Assembly (NCBI RefSeq): GCF_000242255.2
Contig: NC_017033.1
Location: forward strand, 1,798,001-1,862,000
From: Frateuria aurantia DSM 6220
Lineage (GTDB): Bacteria > Pseudomonadota > Gammaproteobacteria > Xanthomonadales > Rhodanobacteraceae
DNA: 64,000 nt
Direction: 5' to 3'
A program made the position numbers and the translations under genes. Under the pieces are notes generated by a model. It was given only the letters and a program-made list of their open reading frames with translations. It was not told the DNA's origin and searched no databases. This document shows, piece after piece, positions 46,602 through 57,227 of this stretch; positions within the stretch are counted from its first letter, which is position 1; every line of letters starts with the position of its first letter.

Positions 46602-46635
46602 CGCCGTATTCGGCTTACCGTCTGTTGAGGAAATC

Positions 46636-48015
46636 ATGGCGCTGACCCAGGCCCGTACCATTCCCGGTGTGCTCGAGCTGCTGCCGCTTGACCAGATCGC
46701 CTTCCAGCGCATGCTGGACACCATCCGTCGCAACTACGAGCGTTTCGGCTTTCTGCCGATCGAGACGCCGGTGATCGAGCATACCGATGTGCTGCTGACC
46801 AAGACCGGCGGCGAAACCGAGCGCCAGGTCTATTTCGTGCAGTCCACCGGTGCACTGGAAAAAGGTCAGGAGGGTGTGCCCGAGCTGGCGCTGCGTTTTG
46901 ATCTGACCGTGCCCCTGGCGCGTTACGTGGCCGAACACGAACACGATCTGTCCTTTCCCTTCCGTCGCTATCAGATGCAGCGTGTGTACCGCGGCGAGCG
47001 TGCCCAGCGCGGCCGCTTCCGCGAATTCTATCAGTGCGATATCGATGTGATCGGCAAGGATGCCTTGTCGGTTCGTTACGATGCCGAGCTGCCGGCCGTC
47101 ATCTACAGCGTGTTCCGCGAGCTGGCGATCGGGCCCTTCTCGATCCAGCTGAACAATCGCAAGTTGATGCGCGGTTATTTCGAGAGTCTGGGTGTTGCCG
47201 ATGCCGCGCAGCAGACCCTGGTGCTGCGCGAAGTCGACAAGTTGGACAAGCGCGGCCCCGACTATGTGGCCAGCACCTTGCGGGGCGAGGGCTTTGGTCT
47301 GGCCGAAGATGTGGTCGCCAAGATCCTGGCCCTGGTCCAGGTGCGCTCGACCTCGGTGGATGACGCCTTTGCCAAGCTCGATGCCCTGGGCACCGGCTCT
47401 GACTTGATGGAGCAGGGCCGGGACGAGTTGAAGCAGGTGATGGCCCTGATTCGCGATTTCGGTGTGCCGGAGACCCATTTCTCGCTGAATCTGTCGATCA
47501 TGCGCGGTCTGGACTACTACACCGGCACGGTCTACGAGACCACGCTGACCGAGCATCCTGAAATCGGTTCCATCTGTTCCGGTGGCCGTTACGAGAACCT
47601 GGCGGGTCAGTACACCAAGTCGCATCTGCCTGGCGTCGGCATTTCCATTGGCCTGACCCGGCTTTATTGGCAGTTGCGCGAGGCGGGTTTGCTGAACACC
47701 GCTCAGAGCACCGTGGACGTGCTGGTCACCCAGATGGATGCGGCGCATCTGCCGGATTATCTGGCGGTGGCCGGTGAGCTGCGTGCGGCGGGCATTGCCA
47801 CCGAGGTGGTATTGGACAACGGCAAGCTGGGCAAGCAGTTCAAATACGCCGATCGCGCCGGTATCCGCTTTGTACTGGTGCTGGGCGAAGACGAGCTGGC
47901 CAAGGGCATGGTGACGGTCAAGGATCTGCATCGCGGCGACCAGTTCGAGGTTGCCCGGGCGGAGCTGGTGAAGTCGCTGCGCGTCGAGCTGGCCCAGGCT
48001 CGCATCGAGCAGTAA
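46636..48015 (+). CDS. hisS: Histidyl-tRNA synthetase
   Basis: 459 residues. It charges tRNA-His. Class II motif 1 region is [23 protein letters not shown], motif 2 [20 protein letters not shown], and the histidine-binding motifs [12 protein letters not shown] and [12 protein letters not shown] are present; a C-terminal anticodon-binding domain (about 365-455) follows. GAGG lies six bases before the ATG at 46636. A terminator follows the stop. Confidence 0.96.
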   Translation: MALTQARTIPGVLELLPLDQIAFQRMLDTIRRNYERFGFLPIETPVIEHTDVLLTKTGGETERQVYFVQSTGALEKGQEGVPELALRFDLTVPLARYVAEHEHDLSFPFRRYQMQRVYRGERAQRGRFREFYQCDIDVIGKDALSVRYDAELPAVIYSVFRELAIGPFSIQLNNRKLMRGYFESLGVADAAQQTLVLREVDKLDKRGPDYVASTLRGEGFGLAEDVVAKILALVQVRSTSVDDAFAKLDALGTGSDLMEQGRDELKQVMALIRDFGVPETHFSLNLSIMRGLDYYTGTVYETTLTEHPEIGSICSGGRYENLAGQYTKSHLPGVGISIGLTRLYWQLREAGLLNTAQSTVDVLVTQMDAAHLPDYLAVAGELRAAGIATEVVLDNGKLGKQFKYADRAGIRFVLVLGEDELAKGMVTVKDLHRGDQFEVARAELVKSLRVELAQARIEQ

Positions 48016-48068
48016 GCCTGCTGCTGCCATATGTGACGGATCGACTCCGCTCGCTTGTGGACATGTTG

Positions 48069-48096
48069 AAAGAGACCGGCTGTGGCCGGTCTCTTT
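48069..48096 (+). terminator. Terminator after hisS
   Basis: AAAGAGACCGGC (48069-48080) and GCCGGTCTCTTT (48085-48096) form a 12-pair stem with loop TGTG. Confidence 0.88.
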
Positions 48097-48278
48097 GCAT
48101 TCGGAGTCGGCTCTGTGCCCGGTCAGGCATTCCGAACGCCTGCTGGCTTTCATATGGCCAGTTCAGTGAGTGAATGGCAGCTGATGCGTTGCTGGAGTAG
48201 GATGATTGCGGTCCTTCGGTGATCACTTCTTGCTCCGGAAAGCTTCTTTTGACGGTTCAATGATTCGAGGACGAATTG

Positions 48279-48457
48279 ATGTATATCAAAGACCTCAAGT
48301 CTGCGCTGGCGGTGATCGAGCCGCATTCGAAAAAAATACTGCCACCCCGGAAACGGCGCTCAAGGCGCTGCAGGAGTTGGGCGTTGTTACAGCCAAGGGC
48401 AAAATTGACAAGAAGTACGCACAGGAGCCCGTATTGAAAAAGCTTGGGTCCAAGTGA
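48279..48457 (+). CDS. Small antitoxin-like gene, apparently frameshifted at an A7 tract
   Basis: An ATG at 48279, with GAGG eight bases upstream, opens MYIKDLKSALAVIEPHSKK and then runs into a run of seven A (48330-48336). After it the sensible protein continues in the other frame as NTATPETALKALQELGVV and ends KKLGSK with TGA at 48455-48457. With eight or five A the frame would be intact at about 60 residues. Alternatively an ATG at 48260 starts an unbroken 65-residue frame, but its first half does not look like protein. It overlaps the next gene by four bases, as antitoxins often do. Confidence 0.5.
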
Positions 48458-49056
48458 GTCATCTTCACACCTCGTTCGTGCTTGGATACCACGGCCGTTC
48501 AAAGGCCGTCGCCAAGAAGCTTGTCGAGTGCAAGGCCTCGCCCTCCAGGTCTGAACGAGATTACGACTGGCTCGGCCCCGGCTTTTATGTCTGGGAGTCC
48601 GATCCACTTCGTGCGTGGGAATGGGCGAAAACTCGGCGTGACCGTGGCAAATCATACGCACCTTGCGTGGTGGGCGTGGTCATTGATCTCGGGAATTGCC
48701 TTGATCTGAGTAATCGTGACGATTTGGCGATGGTAATGAGGTCTTATGGTGACCTGGTTGAGACTTGCCGCGAGGCAGGTCAGGCGCTGCCACAGAATCA
48801 GGATATCGCGCAGGACAAGCATCAAAACAAGTTGATTCGAAACCTTGATTGCGCGGTTATCAAGAATCCGCATCGTATAGCCAGTAGTGACAAGTCCGAT
48901 GTGATAAGGCCTTTCGATACGGTACGGGCGCCATTCCTTGAGGGCGGTGAGTTGTATCCTGGAAGCGGGTTTGCGGCCAAGGCCCATGTTCAGATTGCAG
49001 TTGTCAATCTGAACTGTATCAAGGGTATTTTTCACGTACCGACGCCAACTGACTGA
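48454..49056 (+). CDS. Putative ADP-ribosyltransferase-like toxin (unrecognised family)
   Basis: 200 residues. Visible blocks are LGYHGRSKAV (His13), DYDWLGPGFYVWESDPLRAWEWA (Tyr45), a central variable part, and EGGELYPGSGF...AHVQIAVVN (Glu163/Glu166). A His, Tyr and Glu in this order and setting recall DUF3990/HYE-type ADP-ribosyltransferase folds. The small gene in front overlaps its GTG start by four bases, so the pair looks like a toxin-antitoxin operon. Base composition is less GC-rich than in the flanking hisS and his genes, suggesting transfer. I cannot name the family with certainty; a non-toxin enzyme remains possible. Confidence 0.6.
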   Translation: MSHLHTSFVLGYHGRSKAVAKKLVECKASPSRSERDYDWLGPGFYVWESDPLRAWEWAKTRRDRGKSYAPCVVGVVIDLGNCLDLSNRDDLAMVMRSYGDLVETCREAGQALPQNQDIAQDKHQNKLIRNLDCAVIKNPHRIASSDKSDVIRPFDTVRAPFLEGGELYPGSGFAAKAHVQIAVVNLNCIKGIFHVPTPTD

Positions 49057-49581
49057 CTTTTTGTGTCAGGGTGCTGGGTGGCGGAGGTTGCTTGGGGAAG
49101 TCTCGATTAACTCACTTGTCCTGTGGATATGAGGCCAAATGCGTTGATCACGTCCCCTGCGCGGCCGGGAAAAGCGCCGAATGATTGCATGCGACGTGCC
49201 CACAGACGCGTTTTCGATGATGAGGGTGCTGGAAGCTGGTCCTTCGAGCTCAGATAGGTACTACGCCTCGGTGTTGCCGGCGCGCAAAATGTATCAGGGT
49301 ATCGGCAATCACCTTCAAGTCGATGACGACCTCGGCTCTCGCCAAGCCAGTGCCGTGCAGATATTTACCAGTCCATCTGGACCATCGGCGCACACTAAAT
49401 TCAATCAGTGACAGGTCGAGTTGAGATTGAGCTCGCTTTGCGGTCGGGGCATGGCCTCGCACCCCAAGTCAAACTGCTGAGTCGAATACATCCGGGCTGC
49501 AGTAGTGGGCAGCTCGTCAACTGGGTATCTGCCCTCCATCGGCTTGCCGGCGAGCTGGCGCTGTCGTATGCTTCACCTATC
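49057..49581. other. Intergenic region, possibly remnant DNA
   Basis: 525 bases with less GC than the surrounding operons and no reading frame I can support on either strand. It separates the toxin-like gene from the histidine operon. Confidence 0.45.
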
Positions 49582-49599
49582 GTATTAACGCATTAGTAC
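49582..49599. promoter_or_regulatory. TrpR-type palindromic operator of the his operon
   Basis: GTATTAACGCATTAGTAC is an imperfect 18-base palindrome, 14 of 18 positions symmetric, ending three bases before the start codon of the TrpR-family gene. It resembles the E. coli trp operator (GTACTAGTTAACTAGTAC), as expected for a TrpR-fold regulator. I infer autoregulation of the whole his operon, with histidine or its tRNA state as a possible signal. Confidence 0.65.
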
Positions 49600-49602
49600 A
49601 TT

Positions 49603-49935
49603 ATGAAGCGTCGATCTCTCAGTCCCTCAGTTCCAGACGAAGAGGCCGAGGCCAGTCTGTGCGAGGCCCTGGTCTCGTTGAAGTCGGTGGAGTCGATGCA
49701 GGCTTTTCTGCATGACTTGTGCACGCCGGCCGAGCTGGAAGTCATGATCGACCGCTGGCGGGTCGTGCCCTTCCTGTTGGAAAAACTGTCCTATCGTGAA
49801 ATCCATGAGCGCACGGCGGTGAGCATCACCACCATCGGCCGGGTCGCCCGTTATTTGAACCAGGGTAGCGGTGGCTACCTCGCCGCGGCTGCGGCGGCTG
49901 CAGGTCGCCCGCTGGCGACGGAAGAGAAGGCTTGA
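49603..49935 (+). CDS. TrpR/YerC-family repressor heading the his operon
   Basis: 110 residues. The TrpR-like all-helical fold shows in LHDLCTPAELEVMIDRWRVVPFLLEKLSYREIHERTAVSITTIGRVARYL, where TPAELEVM...REI...VSITTI is the YerC/YecD (TIGR02531-like) pattern. A poly-Ala stretch precedes the C-terminus. It lies three bases before hisG and overlaps a palindromic operator, so it most likely represses histidine biosynthesis. No Shine-Dalgarno precedes the ATG, so a leaderless or near-leaderless message is possible. Confidence 0.88.
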   Translation: MKRRSLSPSVPDEEAEASLCEALVSLKSVESMQAFLHDLCTPAELEVMIDRWRVVPFLLEKLSYREIHERTAVSITTIGRVARYLNQGSGGYLAAAAAAAGRPLATEEKA

Positions 49936-49938
49936 TCT

Positions 49939-50832
49939 ATGAGTACACGTGACCGTTTGCGTATTGCCATGCAGAAGTCCGGCCGATTGACCGAGCCGGC
50001 ACAGGATCTGCTGACCCGTTGCGGGTTGAGTTTCAGGCAGAGCCGCGACAAATTGTTCTGTTTTGGCGAAGGCGAGCCGGTAGACCTGCTGTTGGTGCGT
50101 GATGACGATATTCCGGGCCTGATCGCCCAAGGCGTCTGTGATCTAGGCATCGTGGGGCGCAATGTGCTCAGCGAATTTCAGTTGACGGCACCGCCGGAGC
50201 AGGCCGAACTCAGCGAATTGCGGACCTTGGGTTTCGGTCGTTGCCGGCTGTCCATCGCGGTGCCGCAGGAGCTGAATTACCAGGGGCCGGAAACCCTGCA
50301 GGGTCTCAGCATCGCCACCTCGTATCCCGGTCTGGTCGGCGACTGGCTGCAGCGCCGGCAGATCCAGGCCAAGGTGATTACCTTGGCGGGCTCGGTGGAA
50401 ATAGCGCCGCGACTCGGTACGGCCGATGCGATCTGTGACCTGGTGCAGAGCGGCGGTACCCTGGTCGCCAACCAGTTGCGCGAAACCGACATCCTGCTGG
50501 AAAGCGAGGCCGTACTGGCAGGACCGAAGCAGCTGCCGGCCGATGAGCGCGGTGACATGCTGGAGCTGCTGCTGAAGCGACTGGACGGCGTGATCCAGGT
50601 CCGTGAATCCCGCCTGTTGCTGCTGCAGACCTCGCGTCAGCATCTGGAGCAGGTCACCCGGCTCCTGCCGGGCGGACCGCAACCGATCCTGCTCGGCATC
50701 GCGGGCCAGCCCGATCAGGTATTGCTGCAGGCACTGTGCGCCGGAGAAGTCACCTGGCGCGAGCTGGAAGACATCAAGAAGGCCGGTGCCCGCGAAATGC
50801 TGGTCCTGCCGGTGGAGAAGATGCTGGCATGA
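49939..50832 (+). CDS. hisG: ATP phosphoribosyltransferase, long form
   Basis: 297 residues, the long hexameric form with a C-terminal regulatory domain (about 225-297). It condenses ATP with PRPP, the first and feedback-inhibited step of histidine synthesis. [20 protein letters not shown] at the N-terminus and the PRPP-binding region ATRYGRCDL-like [18 protein letters not shown] are seen. ATGA overlap with hisD. Confidence 0.96.
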   Translation: MSTRDRLRIAMQKSGRLTEPAQDLLTRCGLSFRQSRDKLFCFGEGEPVDLLLVRDDDIPGLIAQGVCDLGIVGRNVLSEFQLTAPPEQAELSELRTLGFGRCRLSIAVPQELNYQGPETLQGLSIATSYPGLVGDWLQRRQIQAKVITLAGSVEIAPRLGTADAICDLVQSGGTLVANQLRETDILLESEAVLAGPKQLPADERGDMLELLLKRLDGVIQVRESRLLLLQTSRQHLEQVTRLLPGGPQPILLGIAGQPDQVLLQALCAGEVTWRELEDIKKAGAREMLVLPVEKMLA

Positions 50833-52166
50833 ACACCCTGGATTCACTGGATATCGATATCCGCCTGCAGGACTGGGCCCGACTCGACGAGCGCGCGCGT
50901 GAGGCTGCGCTGACGCGGCCGGCGCAAAGTCAGGCCGAGGCGCTGAAGCGGGATGTGGCGGCCTTGGTGGCCGAGGTACGACAGGACGGAGATGCCGCTC
51001 TGCGGAGACTGACGGCACGACTTGATCGCTGCCAGCTGGATGCCCTGGAAGTGCCGGCCGAGGAGTTCGCGGCGGCCGAGGCCGCCCTGGCACCTGAGCT
51101 GAAAGCGGCCATCGAGGAGGCGGCCGCCCGCATCAAGCTGTTCCACGCGGCGGCGGCTCCGCTGCCGGTGGCGGTGGATACGGCGGCAGGCGTGCGGGTG
51201 GAGCGGGTGCTGCGCCCGGTGCAGCGGGTCGGTCTGTATGTGCCGGCCGGGTCGGCGCCCCTGCCGTCCACGGCCTTGATGCTGGGCGTTCCAGCGGTAC
51301 TGGCCGGCTGTCGAGAGATCAGCCTGTGTTCGCCGGTCCGGGCGGATGGTCGTTGCGACGAGGCGGTGCTTTATGCGGCCAAGGTGGTCGGTGTGCATCG
51401 CGTGTTCAAGCTGGGTGGGGCCCAGGCGGTGGCGGCCATGGCCTACGGCACCGCCAGCGTGCCCAAATGTGACAAGATTTTCGGTCCCGGCAACAGCTGG
51501 GTCACCGAGGCCAAGCTGCAGGTTTCGGCTGATCCGCAGGGGGCGGCGATCGATATGCCGGCCGGTCCTTCGGAGGTGCTGGTGATTGCCGATGCGGCGG
51601 CCAATCCCGTCTTTGTAGCCAGCGATCTGCTGTCACAGGCAGAGCACGGTCCGGATTCCCAAGTCATACTGCTCAGCCCGTCCTCGGAACTGCTGCAGGC
51701 CGTACAGGCCGAAACCATCCGCCAATGCCGTGAACTGCCGCGTGGCGAGGTGGCGGCCAGGGCGCTCAGCCAGAGCCGGTTGCTCAAAGTCGAGTCGCTG
51801 ACGCAGGCCATCGAGGTCAGCAATCGTTACGCCCCCGAACATCTGATTCTGCAGGTGGCTGATCCCCGCGCCCTGCTGGATGGCATCGAAAGTGCCGGTT
51901 CGATCTTTCTGGGGGCCTGGACACCCGAATCGGTGGGTGACTACTGCAGCGGCAGCAACCATGTGCTGCCGACCTATGGTTATGCCCGCAGTTACAGCGG
52001 CGTGTCGGTCGCCAGTTTCCAGAAGCAGATCACCGTGCAGGAAGTGTCAGCCGAGGGCTTGCGCCGGATCGGTCCGTGCACGGCTTTGCTGGCCGAGGCC
52101 GAGCAGCTGGAAGCGCATCGTCGTGCCGTGACCTTGCGTCTGGCCACGCTGGAGGCCGGGGCATGA
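50829..52166 (+). CDS. hisD: Histidinol dehydrogenase
   Basis: 445 residues. A zinc enzyme that carries out the last two oxidations, histidinol to histidine, with NAD. Conserved blocks: [59 protein letters not shown] and [11 protein letters not shown] with a metal-site His. The ATG at 50829 overlaps the hisG stop; the stop overlaps hisC. Confidence 0.96.
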   Translation: MNTLDSLDIDIRLQDWARLDERAREAALTRPAQSQAEALKRDVAALVAEVRQDGDAALRRLTARLDRCQLDALEVPAEEFAAAEAALAPELKAAIEEAAARIKLFHAAAAPLPVAVDTAAGVRVERVLRPVQRVGLYVPAGSAPLPSTALMLGVPAVLAGCREISLCSPVRADGRCDEAVLYAAKVVGVHRVFKLGGAQAVAAMAYGTASVPKCDKIFGPGNSWVTEAKLQVSADPQGAAIDMPAGPSEVLVIADAAANPVFVASDLLSQAEHGPDSQVILLSPSSELLQAVQAETIRQCRELPRGEVAARALSQSRLLKVESLTQAIEVSNRYAPEHLILQVADPRALLDGIESAGSIFLGAWTPESVGDYCSGSNHVLPTYGYARSYSGVSVASFQKQITVQEVSAEGLRRIGPCTALLAEAEQLEAHRRAVTLRLATLEAGA

Positions 52167-53242
52167 GTATTCTCGAGCGGGCCCGTGCCGAGATTCGCGC
52201 CATGCAGCCCTATGCCTCGGCCCGCCTTGAGGCCAGTGGCGGGACGGTGATGCTCAATGCCAATGAACTGGGCTGGGCACCCGAAGGTGAATTCAGCGAA
52301 GGCTGCAATCGCTATCCGGCGCCCCAGCCGGTCGAACTGGTGCAGGCTCTCGCCGAGGTCTATCAGGTGCGGCCCGAGCAGTTACTGGTCGGGCGCGGCA
52401 GTGACGAGGCCATCGATCTGCTGCTGCGCGCCTTCTGCCGGGCCGGTGAGGATGCGATCATCATCAATCCGCCGACCTTCGGCATGTATGCCATCGCCGC
52501 CCGGGTCCAGGATGCAGCGGTGATCGAAGTGCCGCTGGCGGAGGATTTCACGCCGGATGCCGCAGCGATTCTGGCGGCCTGGACGCCGGCCGTAAAGCTG
52601 GTCTTTGTCTGCGGGCCCAACAATCCCACCGGCAAGCGGATCGATCCGGCCGTGATTGTCCAGCTGGCCGAAGGCTTGCGCGACAAGGCGATGCTGGTGG
52701 TCGACGAGGCCTATATGGAATTCGCCGCAGGCTCATCCAGTGCCAGTGCGCTGCTCGAGCGTCATGACCATGTCGCGGTGTTGCGGACCCTGTCCAAGGC
52801 CTGGGGGCTGGCCGGTGCCCGCATCGGCTGCCTGCTGGCCGATGCGACGGTGATCGATCTGCTGCGCCGGATCATGGCGCCGTATCCCTTGCCGGTGCCA
52901 AGCATCCGCGCGGCGATGGAAGCCCTGTCTGCTGGTGCCCGGCCTCTGGCGCGACAGCGGGTGGGTATCGTGCTGCAACAGCGCCAGCGTCTGGTCGAGG
53001 CACTGGCCGGCTGGCCGGGGGTGCGCGAAATCCTGCCCTCGGATGCCAATTTCATCGCGGTGCGGCTGGACGATCCGGGCGAGACCTATCGCCGCTTGCT
53101 GGCGGCAGGTATCGTGGTGCGTGATATCCGGAAATATCCGCGGCTGGGGGATGCTCTGCGGATTTCGATTGGAACACCTGAAGAAAACGACCGGCTGCTG
53201 GCCGTGCTCAGGGCGTGGCTGGGTGAAGAGGGGCAGGCATGA
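52163..53242 (+). CDS. hisC: Histidinol-phosphate aminotransferase
   Basis: 359 residues. A class I/II PLP aminotransferase. The substrate-side N-terminus [34 protein letters not shown] and the PLP lysine in [14 protein letters not shown] are all visible. It overlaps hisD and hisB by four bases each. Confidence 0.96.
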   Translation: MSILERARAEIRAMQPYASARLEASGGTVMLNANELGWAPEGEFSEGCNRYPAPQPVELVQALAEVYQVRPEQLLVGRGSDEAIDLLLRAFCRAGEDAIIINPPTFGMYAIAARVQDAAVIEVPLAEDFTPDAAAILAAWTPAVKLVFVCGPNNPTGKRIDPAVIVQLAEGLRDKAMLVVDEAYMEFAAGSSSASALLERHDHVAVLRTLSKAWGLAGARIGCLLADATVIDLLRRIMAPYPLPVPSIRAAMEALSAGARPLARQRVGIVLQQRQRLVEALAGWPGVREILPSDANFIAVRLDDPGETYRRLLAAGIVVRDIRKYPRLGDALRISIGTPEENDRLLAVLRAWLGEEGQA

Positions 53243-54306
53243 GTGCAAAAATTCTTTTTGTCGACCGGGATGGCTGTCTGATCGAGGAGCCGGCTGACGA
53301 GCAGATCGACAGCTATGCCAAGTTCCGGCTGATGCCCGGCGTGATCGCGGCGCTGCAGCGCTGTGTCGGTGCCGGTTACCGGCTGGTGATGGTGACCAAT
53401 CAGGATGGCCTGGGTACGGATGCCTTTCCCGAGGCTGATTTCGTCGGCCCGCAGGCGCTGCTGCTGCAGATCCTTGAATCCCAGGGCATCTGTTTTGACG
53501 AGATCCTGATCGATCGCAGTTTTCCGCACGAGGCCAGGGATACCCGCAAGCCTGGTGTCGGCCTGCTGCGTCATTACCTGGCCGACGATGGCTGGAGTCG
53601 GGCCGCCTCGGCGGTGATCGGCGATCGCGAAAGCGATATGCAGCTGGCGGCCAACCTTGGCGTGCGCGGACTGCGGGTGGGCACGGACGGTCTCGGCTGG
53701 GCGGAAATCGCCCATCTGCTGCTGGATGCTCCGAGGATCGCCACGGTGGTGCGTGATACGAAGGAAACCCGGATCCGGGTCAAGGTGGATCTGGACCGGG
53801 TCGCCGATCCGGTGGTACACACCGGCCTGGGCTTTTTCGACCATATGCTGGAGCAGATCGGCAAGCACGGCGGCTTTGCCCTGGACCTGCAATGCGATGG
53901 CGACATCCATGTCGATCCGCATCACACGATCGAGGATTGCGGACTGGCCCTGGGGCAGGCCTTGCGCCAGGCCCTCGGTGATCGTCGCGGCATCGCCCGC
54001 TACGGTTTCAGTCTGCCGATGGACGAAGCCGCCGCCGATGCCCGGCTGGATCTTTCCGGACGGCCGTACCTGGTTTTCGAGGGTACCATCCCGGCCGAAC
54101 GGGTCGGGGATCTGCCGGTGGAGATGATTCCGCATTTCTTCCGATCCTTGTGCGAGACCCTGGGAGCGAATCTGCATCTGAATTTGCGCGGTGACAATGC
54201 CCATCACATGATCGAAGCCGCCTTCAAGGTCACGGCGCGTACCTTGCGGCAGGCGATGGCTCGCACCGGCAACGATCTGCCCAGCACCAAAGGAGTGCTG
54301 GCATGA
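53239..54306 (+). CDS. hisB: Bifunctional histidinol-phosphatase / imidazoleglycerol-phosphate dehydratase
   Basis: 355 residues, the same as E. coli HisB. Residues 1-165 are a HAD phosphatase ([39 protein letters not shown]); residues 170-355 are the dehydratase with its metal-binding [18 protein letters not shown] and [17 protein letters not shown]. The HAD motif has Cys where E. coli has Thr (DRDGC). The two steps flank HisC in the pathway. Confidence 0.96.
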   Translation: MSAKILFVDRDGCLIEEPADEQIDSYAKFRLMPGVIAALQRCVGAGYRLVMVTNQDGLGTDAFPEADFVGPQALLLQILESQGICFDEILIDRSFPHEARDTRKPGVGLLRHYLADDGWSRAASAVIGDRESDMQLAANLGVRGLRVGTDGLGWAEIAHLLLDAPRIATVVRDTKETRIRVKVDLDRVADPVVHTGLGFFDHMLEQIGKHGGFALDLQCDGDIHVDPHHTIEDCGLALGQALRQALGDRRGIARYGFSLPMDEAAADARLDLSGRPYLVFEGTIPAERVGDLPVEMIPHFFRSLCETLGANLHLNLRGDNAHHMIEAAFKVTARTLRQAMARTGNDLPSTKGVLA

Positions 54307-54893
54307 GCGTTGTGCTGGTCGATGCCGGCGGCACCAATATCGGCTCGGTCCGTTATGCCTTGCAGCGCCTCGGCGTCGAGGCGGCACTGACCTCCGATGC
54401 CGCCGCCATCCGGGGTGCCGACAAGGTGATTCTGCCTGGGGTGGGCGCGGCCGCACCCGGCATGGCACGTCTGCAGGAGCTTGGCCTGATCGATGTGCTG
54501 CGCGGGCTGACCCAGCCGGTGCTGGGGGTCTGCCTGGGCATGCAGTTGCTGTGCGCGCATTCGGACGAAGGCAATGTCGATTGCCTGGGCCTGATTCCGG
54601 CACCGGTTCGCCATTTCGAGGCGGCACCGGGGCGACGGGTGCCGCATATGGGTTGGAACCAGCTGCAGGCCGTGGCGGCCCATCCTTTGACCGAGGGGCT
54701 GGACGCGCCGGCCTGGGCATATTTCGTCCACAGCTATGCGGTGCCGGTGGGCGATTGGACCTTGGCCACCTGCGAATACGGCAGCCCGTTTTCGGCCATG
54801 GTCCGGGCCGGCAATTTCCACGGTGCCCAGTTCCATCCCGAGCGTTCATCGGAGATCGGTGCGCGTGTCCTGAAGAATTTTCTGGCGTTGTGA
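54303..54893 (+). CDS. hisH: Imidazole glycerol phosphate synthase, glutaminase subunit
   Basis: 196 residues. Class I glutamine amidotransferase with catalytic Cys in [10 protein letters not shown] and the His-Glu pair in [13 protein letters not shown]. It feeds ammonia to HisF. Overlaps hisB by four bases (ATGA). Confidence 0.95.
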   Translation: MSVVLVDAGGTNIGSVRYALQRLGVEAALTSDAAAIRGADKVILPGVGAAAPGMARLQELGLIDVLRGLTQPVLGVCLGMQLLCAHSDEGNVDCLGLIPAPVRHFEAAPGRRVPHMGWNQLQAVAAHPLTEGLDAPAWAYFVHSYAVPVGDWTLATCEYGSPFSAMVRAGNFHGAQFHPERSSEIGARVLKNFLAL

Positions 54894-54907
54894 AGGAAGC
54901 CAGCAGC

Positions 54908-55633
54908 ATGTTTACAGTCATTCCGGCGATCGATCTGCGGGCAGGGCAGGTCGTCAGACTCAAGCAGGGCGATTATGCCCGGCAGACGGTGTATGCCGAC
55001 ACCCCGCACGCACTGGTGGCCGACTATGTCGCGGCCGGTGCGCAGTGGCTGCATGTGGTGGATCTGGACGGGGCCCGCAGCGGCAGTCTGGAAAACCTGC
55101 GGGTGATCGAGGCCATGGCGGCCTCGGGCTTGCGGGTGCAGGCCGGCGGCGGTGTTCGCGAGCGTGCGGATCTGCAGCGTCTGTTCGATGCGGGCGTCGA
55201 ACGCGTGGTGGTCGGCAGTGTGGCGATCCGTGATCCGGAAGCGACGGCCGGCTGGCTGTCCGAATTCGGTTCCGATCAGCTCGTTCTGGCACTTGATACG
55301 CGCTGGCTGGAGGGTCAGTGGCGTCTCCCCAGTGCAGGCTGGACCGAAATGGAAGTGCGCGGGCTGGACGAGCTGGCGCCTTGGTATGCGTCGCGCGGCG
55401 CCCGTCACTTGTTGTGCACCGATATTGATCGGGACGGCATGCTGGCGGGGTTCAATCTGGACCTGTACCGGCATCTGAAGGATATCGTCCCGGACATGCA
55501 GGTGCAGGCTTCCGGCGGAGTTCGATCGCTGCAGGATATTGGCGATGCGCGTGCCGCCGGCGCCGATGCGGTGATTCTCGGACGGGCCCTGCTGGAAGGG
55601 CGCTTCGACCTGAAGGAGGCACTGTGCCTGTGA
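54908..55633 (+). CDS. hisA: Phosphoribosylformimino-AICAR ribotide isomerase
   Basis: 241 residues, a (beta/alpha)8 barrel. The catalytic Asp near the N-terminus ([19 protein letters not shown]) and the second one in [13 protein letters not shown] are present, as is QAGGGVRER. Start at 54908, after AAGGA at a longish spacing. Confidence 0.95.
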   Translation: MFTVIPAIDLRAGQVVRLKQGDYARQTVYADTPHALVADYVAAGAQWLHVVDLDGARSGSLENLRVIEAMAASGLRVQAGGGVRERADLQRLFDAGVERVVVGSVAIRDPEATAGWLSEFGSDQLVLALDTRWLEGQWRLPSAGWTEMEVRGLDELAPWYASRGARHLLCTDIDRDGMLAGFNLDLYRHLKDIVPDMQVQASGGVRSLQDIGDARAAGADAVILGRALLEGRFDLKEALCL

Positions 55634-55673
55634 AACCGGAAATCGTCACCGGCCTTGCAAGGAGTCCGCGCCC

Positions 55674-56468
55674 ATGCTGAGTCGCCGCATCATTCCCTGT
55701 CTGGACGTACGCGACGGCAAGGTCGTCAAGGGTGTCCAGTTTCGCGATCATGTCGTGATGGGTGATATGGTCGAGCTGGCCATGCGTTATCGCGATGAAG
55801 GGGCCGACGAGCTGGTGTTCTACGACATCACGGCCAGTCCCGAGGGGCGCCGTGTCGACCGTCGCTGGGTAGAGCAGGTGGCGCGGGTGATCGATATTCC
55901 CTTCTGCGTCGCCGGTGGCATCCGCAGTGTCGACGATGCCCGTGAGGTGCTGCATGCCGGTGCCGACAAGATTTCGGTCAATTCGCCGGCGCTGGAACGT
56001 CCGGAGTTGATCAATGAACTGGCGGCTGCCTTCGGGACCCAGTGCGTGGTGATCGGAATCGACAGCCTGCGTGACGGTGATGGGGAATGGCGGGTCCGAC
56101 AGTATACCGGTGACCCGTCACGGACCCGTGCGCTGGCACGTCGCACGCAGGACTGGGCACTGGAGGTGCAGCAGCGCGGTGCCGGCGAGATCGTGCTCAA
56201 CTGCATGGGCAGCGACGGCGTGCGGCAAGGCTATGATCTGGAACAGTTGAGTGCCTTGCGCTCGATCTGCCAGGTGCCCCTGATCGCTTCCGGTGGCGCC
56301 GGTCTGCCCTCCCATTTCCGCGATGCATTCGTGCGGGCGGATGTTGATGGGGCCTTGGCCGCCAGTGTTTTCCATTCCGGAAACATCGAGATTCCGGTCC
56401 TCAAACAGTATTTGCGGGATGAAGGGCTGGCCATGCGCTGGCAGAATCCCAAGGTGGCTTATCCATGA
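55674..56468 (+). CDS. hisF: Imidazole glycerol phosphate synthase, cyclase subunit
   Basis: 264 residues, paralogous barrel to His[45 protein letters not shown] and [10 protein letters not shown] carry the catalytic Asp residues. It acts with HisH to form imidazole glycerol phosphate and AICAR. Overlaps hisI. Confidence 0.96.
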   Translation: MLSRRIIPCLDVRDGKVVKGVQFRDHVVMGDMVELAMRYRDEGADELVFYDITASPEGRRVDRRWVEQVARVIDIPFCVAGGIRSVDDAREVLHAGADKISVNSPALERPELINELAAAFGTQCVVIGIDSLRDGDGEWRVRQYTGDPSRTRALARRTQDWALEVQQRGAGEIVLNCMGSDGVRQGYDLEQLSALRSICQVPLIASGGAGLPSHFRDAFVRADVDGALAASVFHSGNIEIPVLKQYLRDEGLAMRWQNPKVAYP

Positions 56469-57097
56469 CGACCGACCTGACTGATCTTTCGACGCTGGAC
56501 TGGGACAAGGGCGAAGGATTGCTGCCTGTGATCGTGCAGCATTGGCTCAGTGGCGAGGTTCTGATGCTGGGTTACATGAATCGCGAGGCGCTGGCCCATA
56601 CTCAGGCCACGGGCCAGGTCACCTTTTTCAGTCGCAGCAAGCAGCGCCTGTGGACCAAGGGCGAACGTTCGGGGCATGTTCTGCAGCTGAAATCCATTCG
56701 TCGCGATTGCGATGCCGATACCTTGCTGGTGCAGGCCGATCCGGCGGGGCCGACCTGCCATCTGGGAAGCAGCAGTTGTTTCGGTGCGGACCAGCAGCCA
56801 CCTCTCGGGTTTCTCGCCCAGCTGGATGAGCTGGTTCGGCAGCGCCATGAGCGGCGTCCAGAGGGCAGCTACACGACGCGCCTGTTTGAAGGCGGGATCC
56901 GCCGTATCGCTCAGAAGGTAGGTGAAGAGGGCGTGGAAACTGCCTTGGCCGCGGTAGCCCAGGACGATGCCGAATTGCTGGGCGAGGCGGCCGATCTGGT
57001 ATTCCACCTGACTGTCGCGCTGCGCGCGCGCGACTTGTCGTTGCGCGATGTGAGCGCGATTCTGGCCGGGCGGAACCCGGCGCCATCCGATTCCTGA
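56465..57097 (+). CDS. hisI: Phosphoribosyl-AMP cyclohydrolase / phosphoribosyl-ATP pyrophosphatase
   Basis: 210 residues, the fused HisIE. The N-terminal cyclohydrolase has [38 protein letters not shown] and the zinc-binding [12 protein letters not shown]; the C-terminal pyrophosphatase (about 115-205) has YTTRLFEGG and [13 protein letters not shown]. It performs steps 2 and 3 and closes the operon. Confidence 0.96.
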   Translation: MTTDLTDLSTLDWDKGEGLLPVIVQHWLSGEVLMLGYMNREALAHTQATGQVTFFSRSKQRLWTKGERSGHVLQLKSIRRDCDADTLLVQADPAGPTCHLGSSSCFGADQQPPLGFLAQLDELVRQRHERRPEGSYTTRLFEGGIRRIAQKVGEEGVETALAAVAQDDAELLGEAADLVFHLTVALRARDLSLRDVSAILAGRNPAPSDS

Positions 57098-57227
57098 CAT
57101 CACACTTTCGGTCAAGGGACTGCGACCTTGCAACGCGGCCCGGCCGGGGCCGGACGGCCGGGTCGGCGTGCGGGACTATGGCAGACTGGGTTTCCTTGAA
57201 CGAATGGTGTGTGATCAGGTGCGTGCA

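Noticed and set aside
49057-49602. A His-rich leader peptide for the his operon
   Set aside because: I looked for a run of His codons and a terminator before hisG and found neither.
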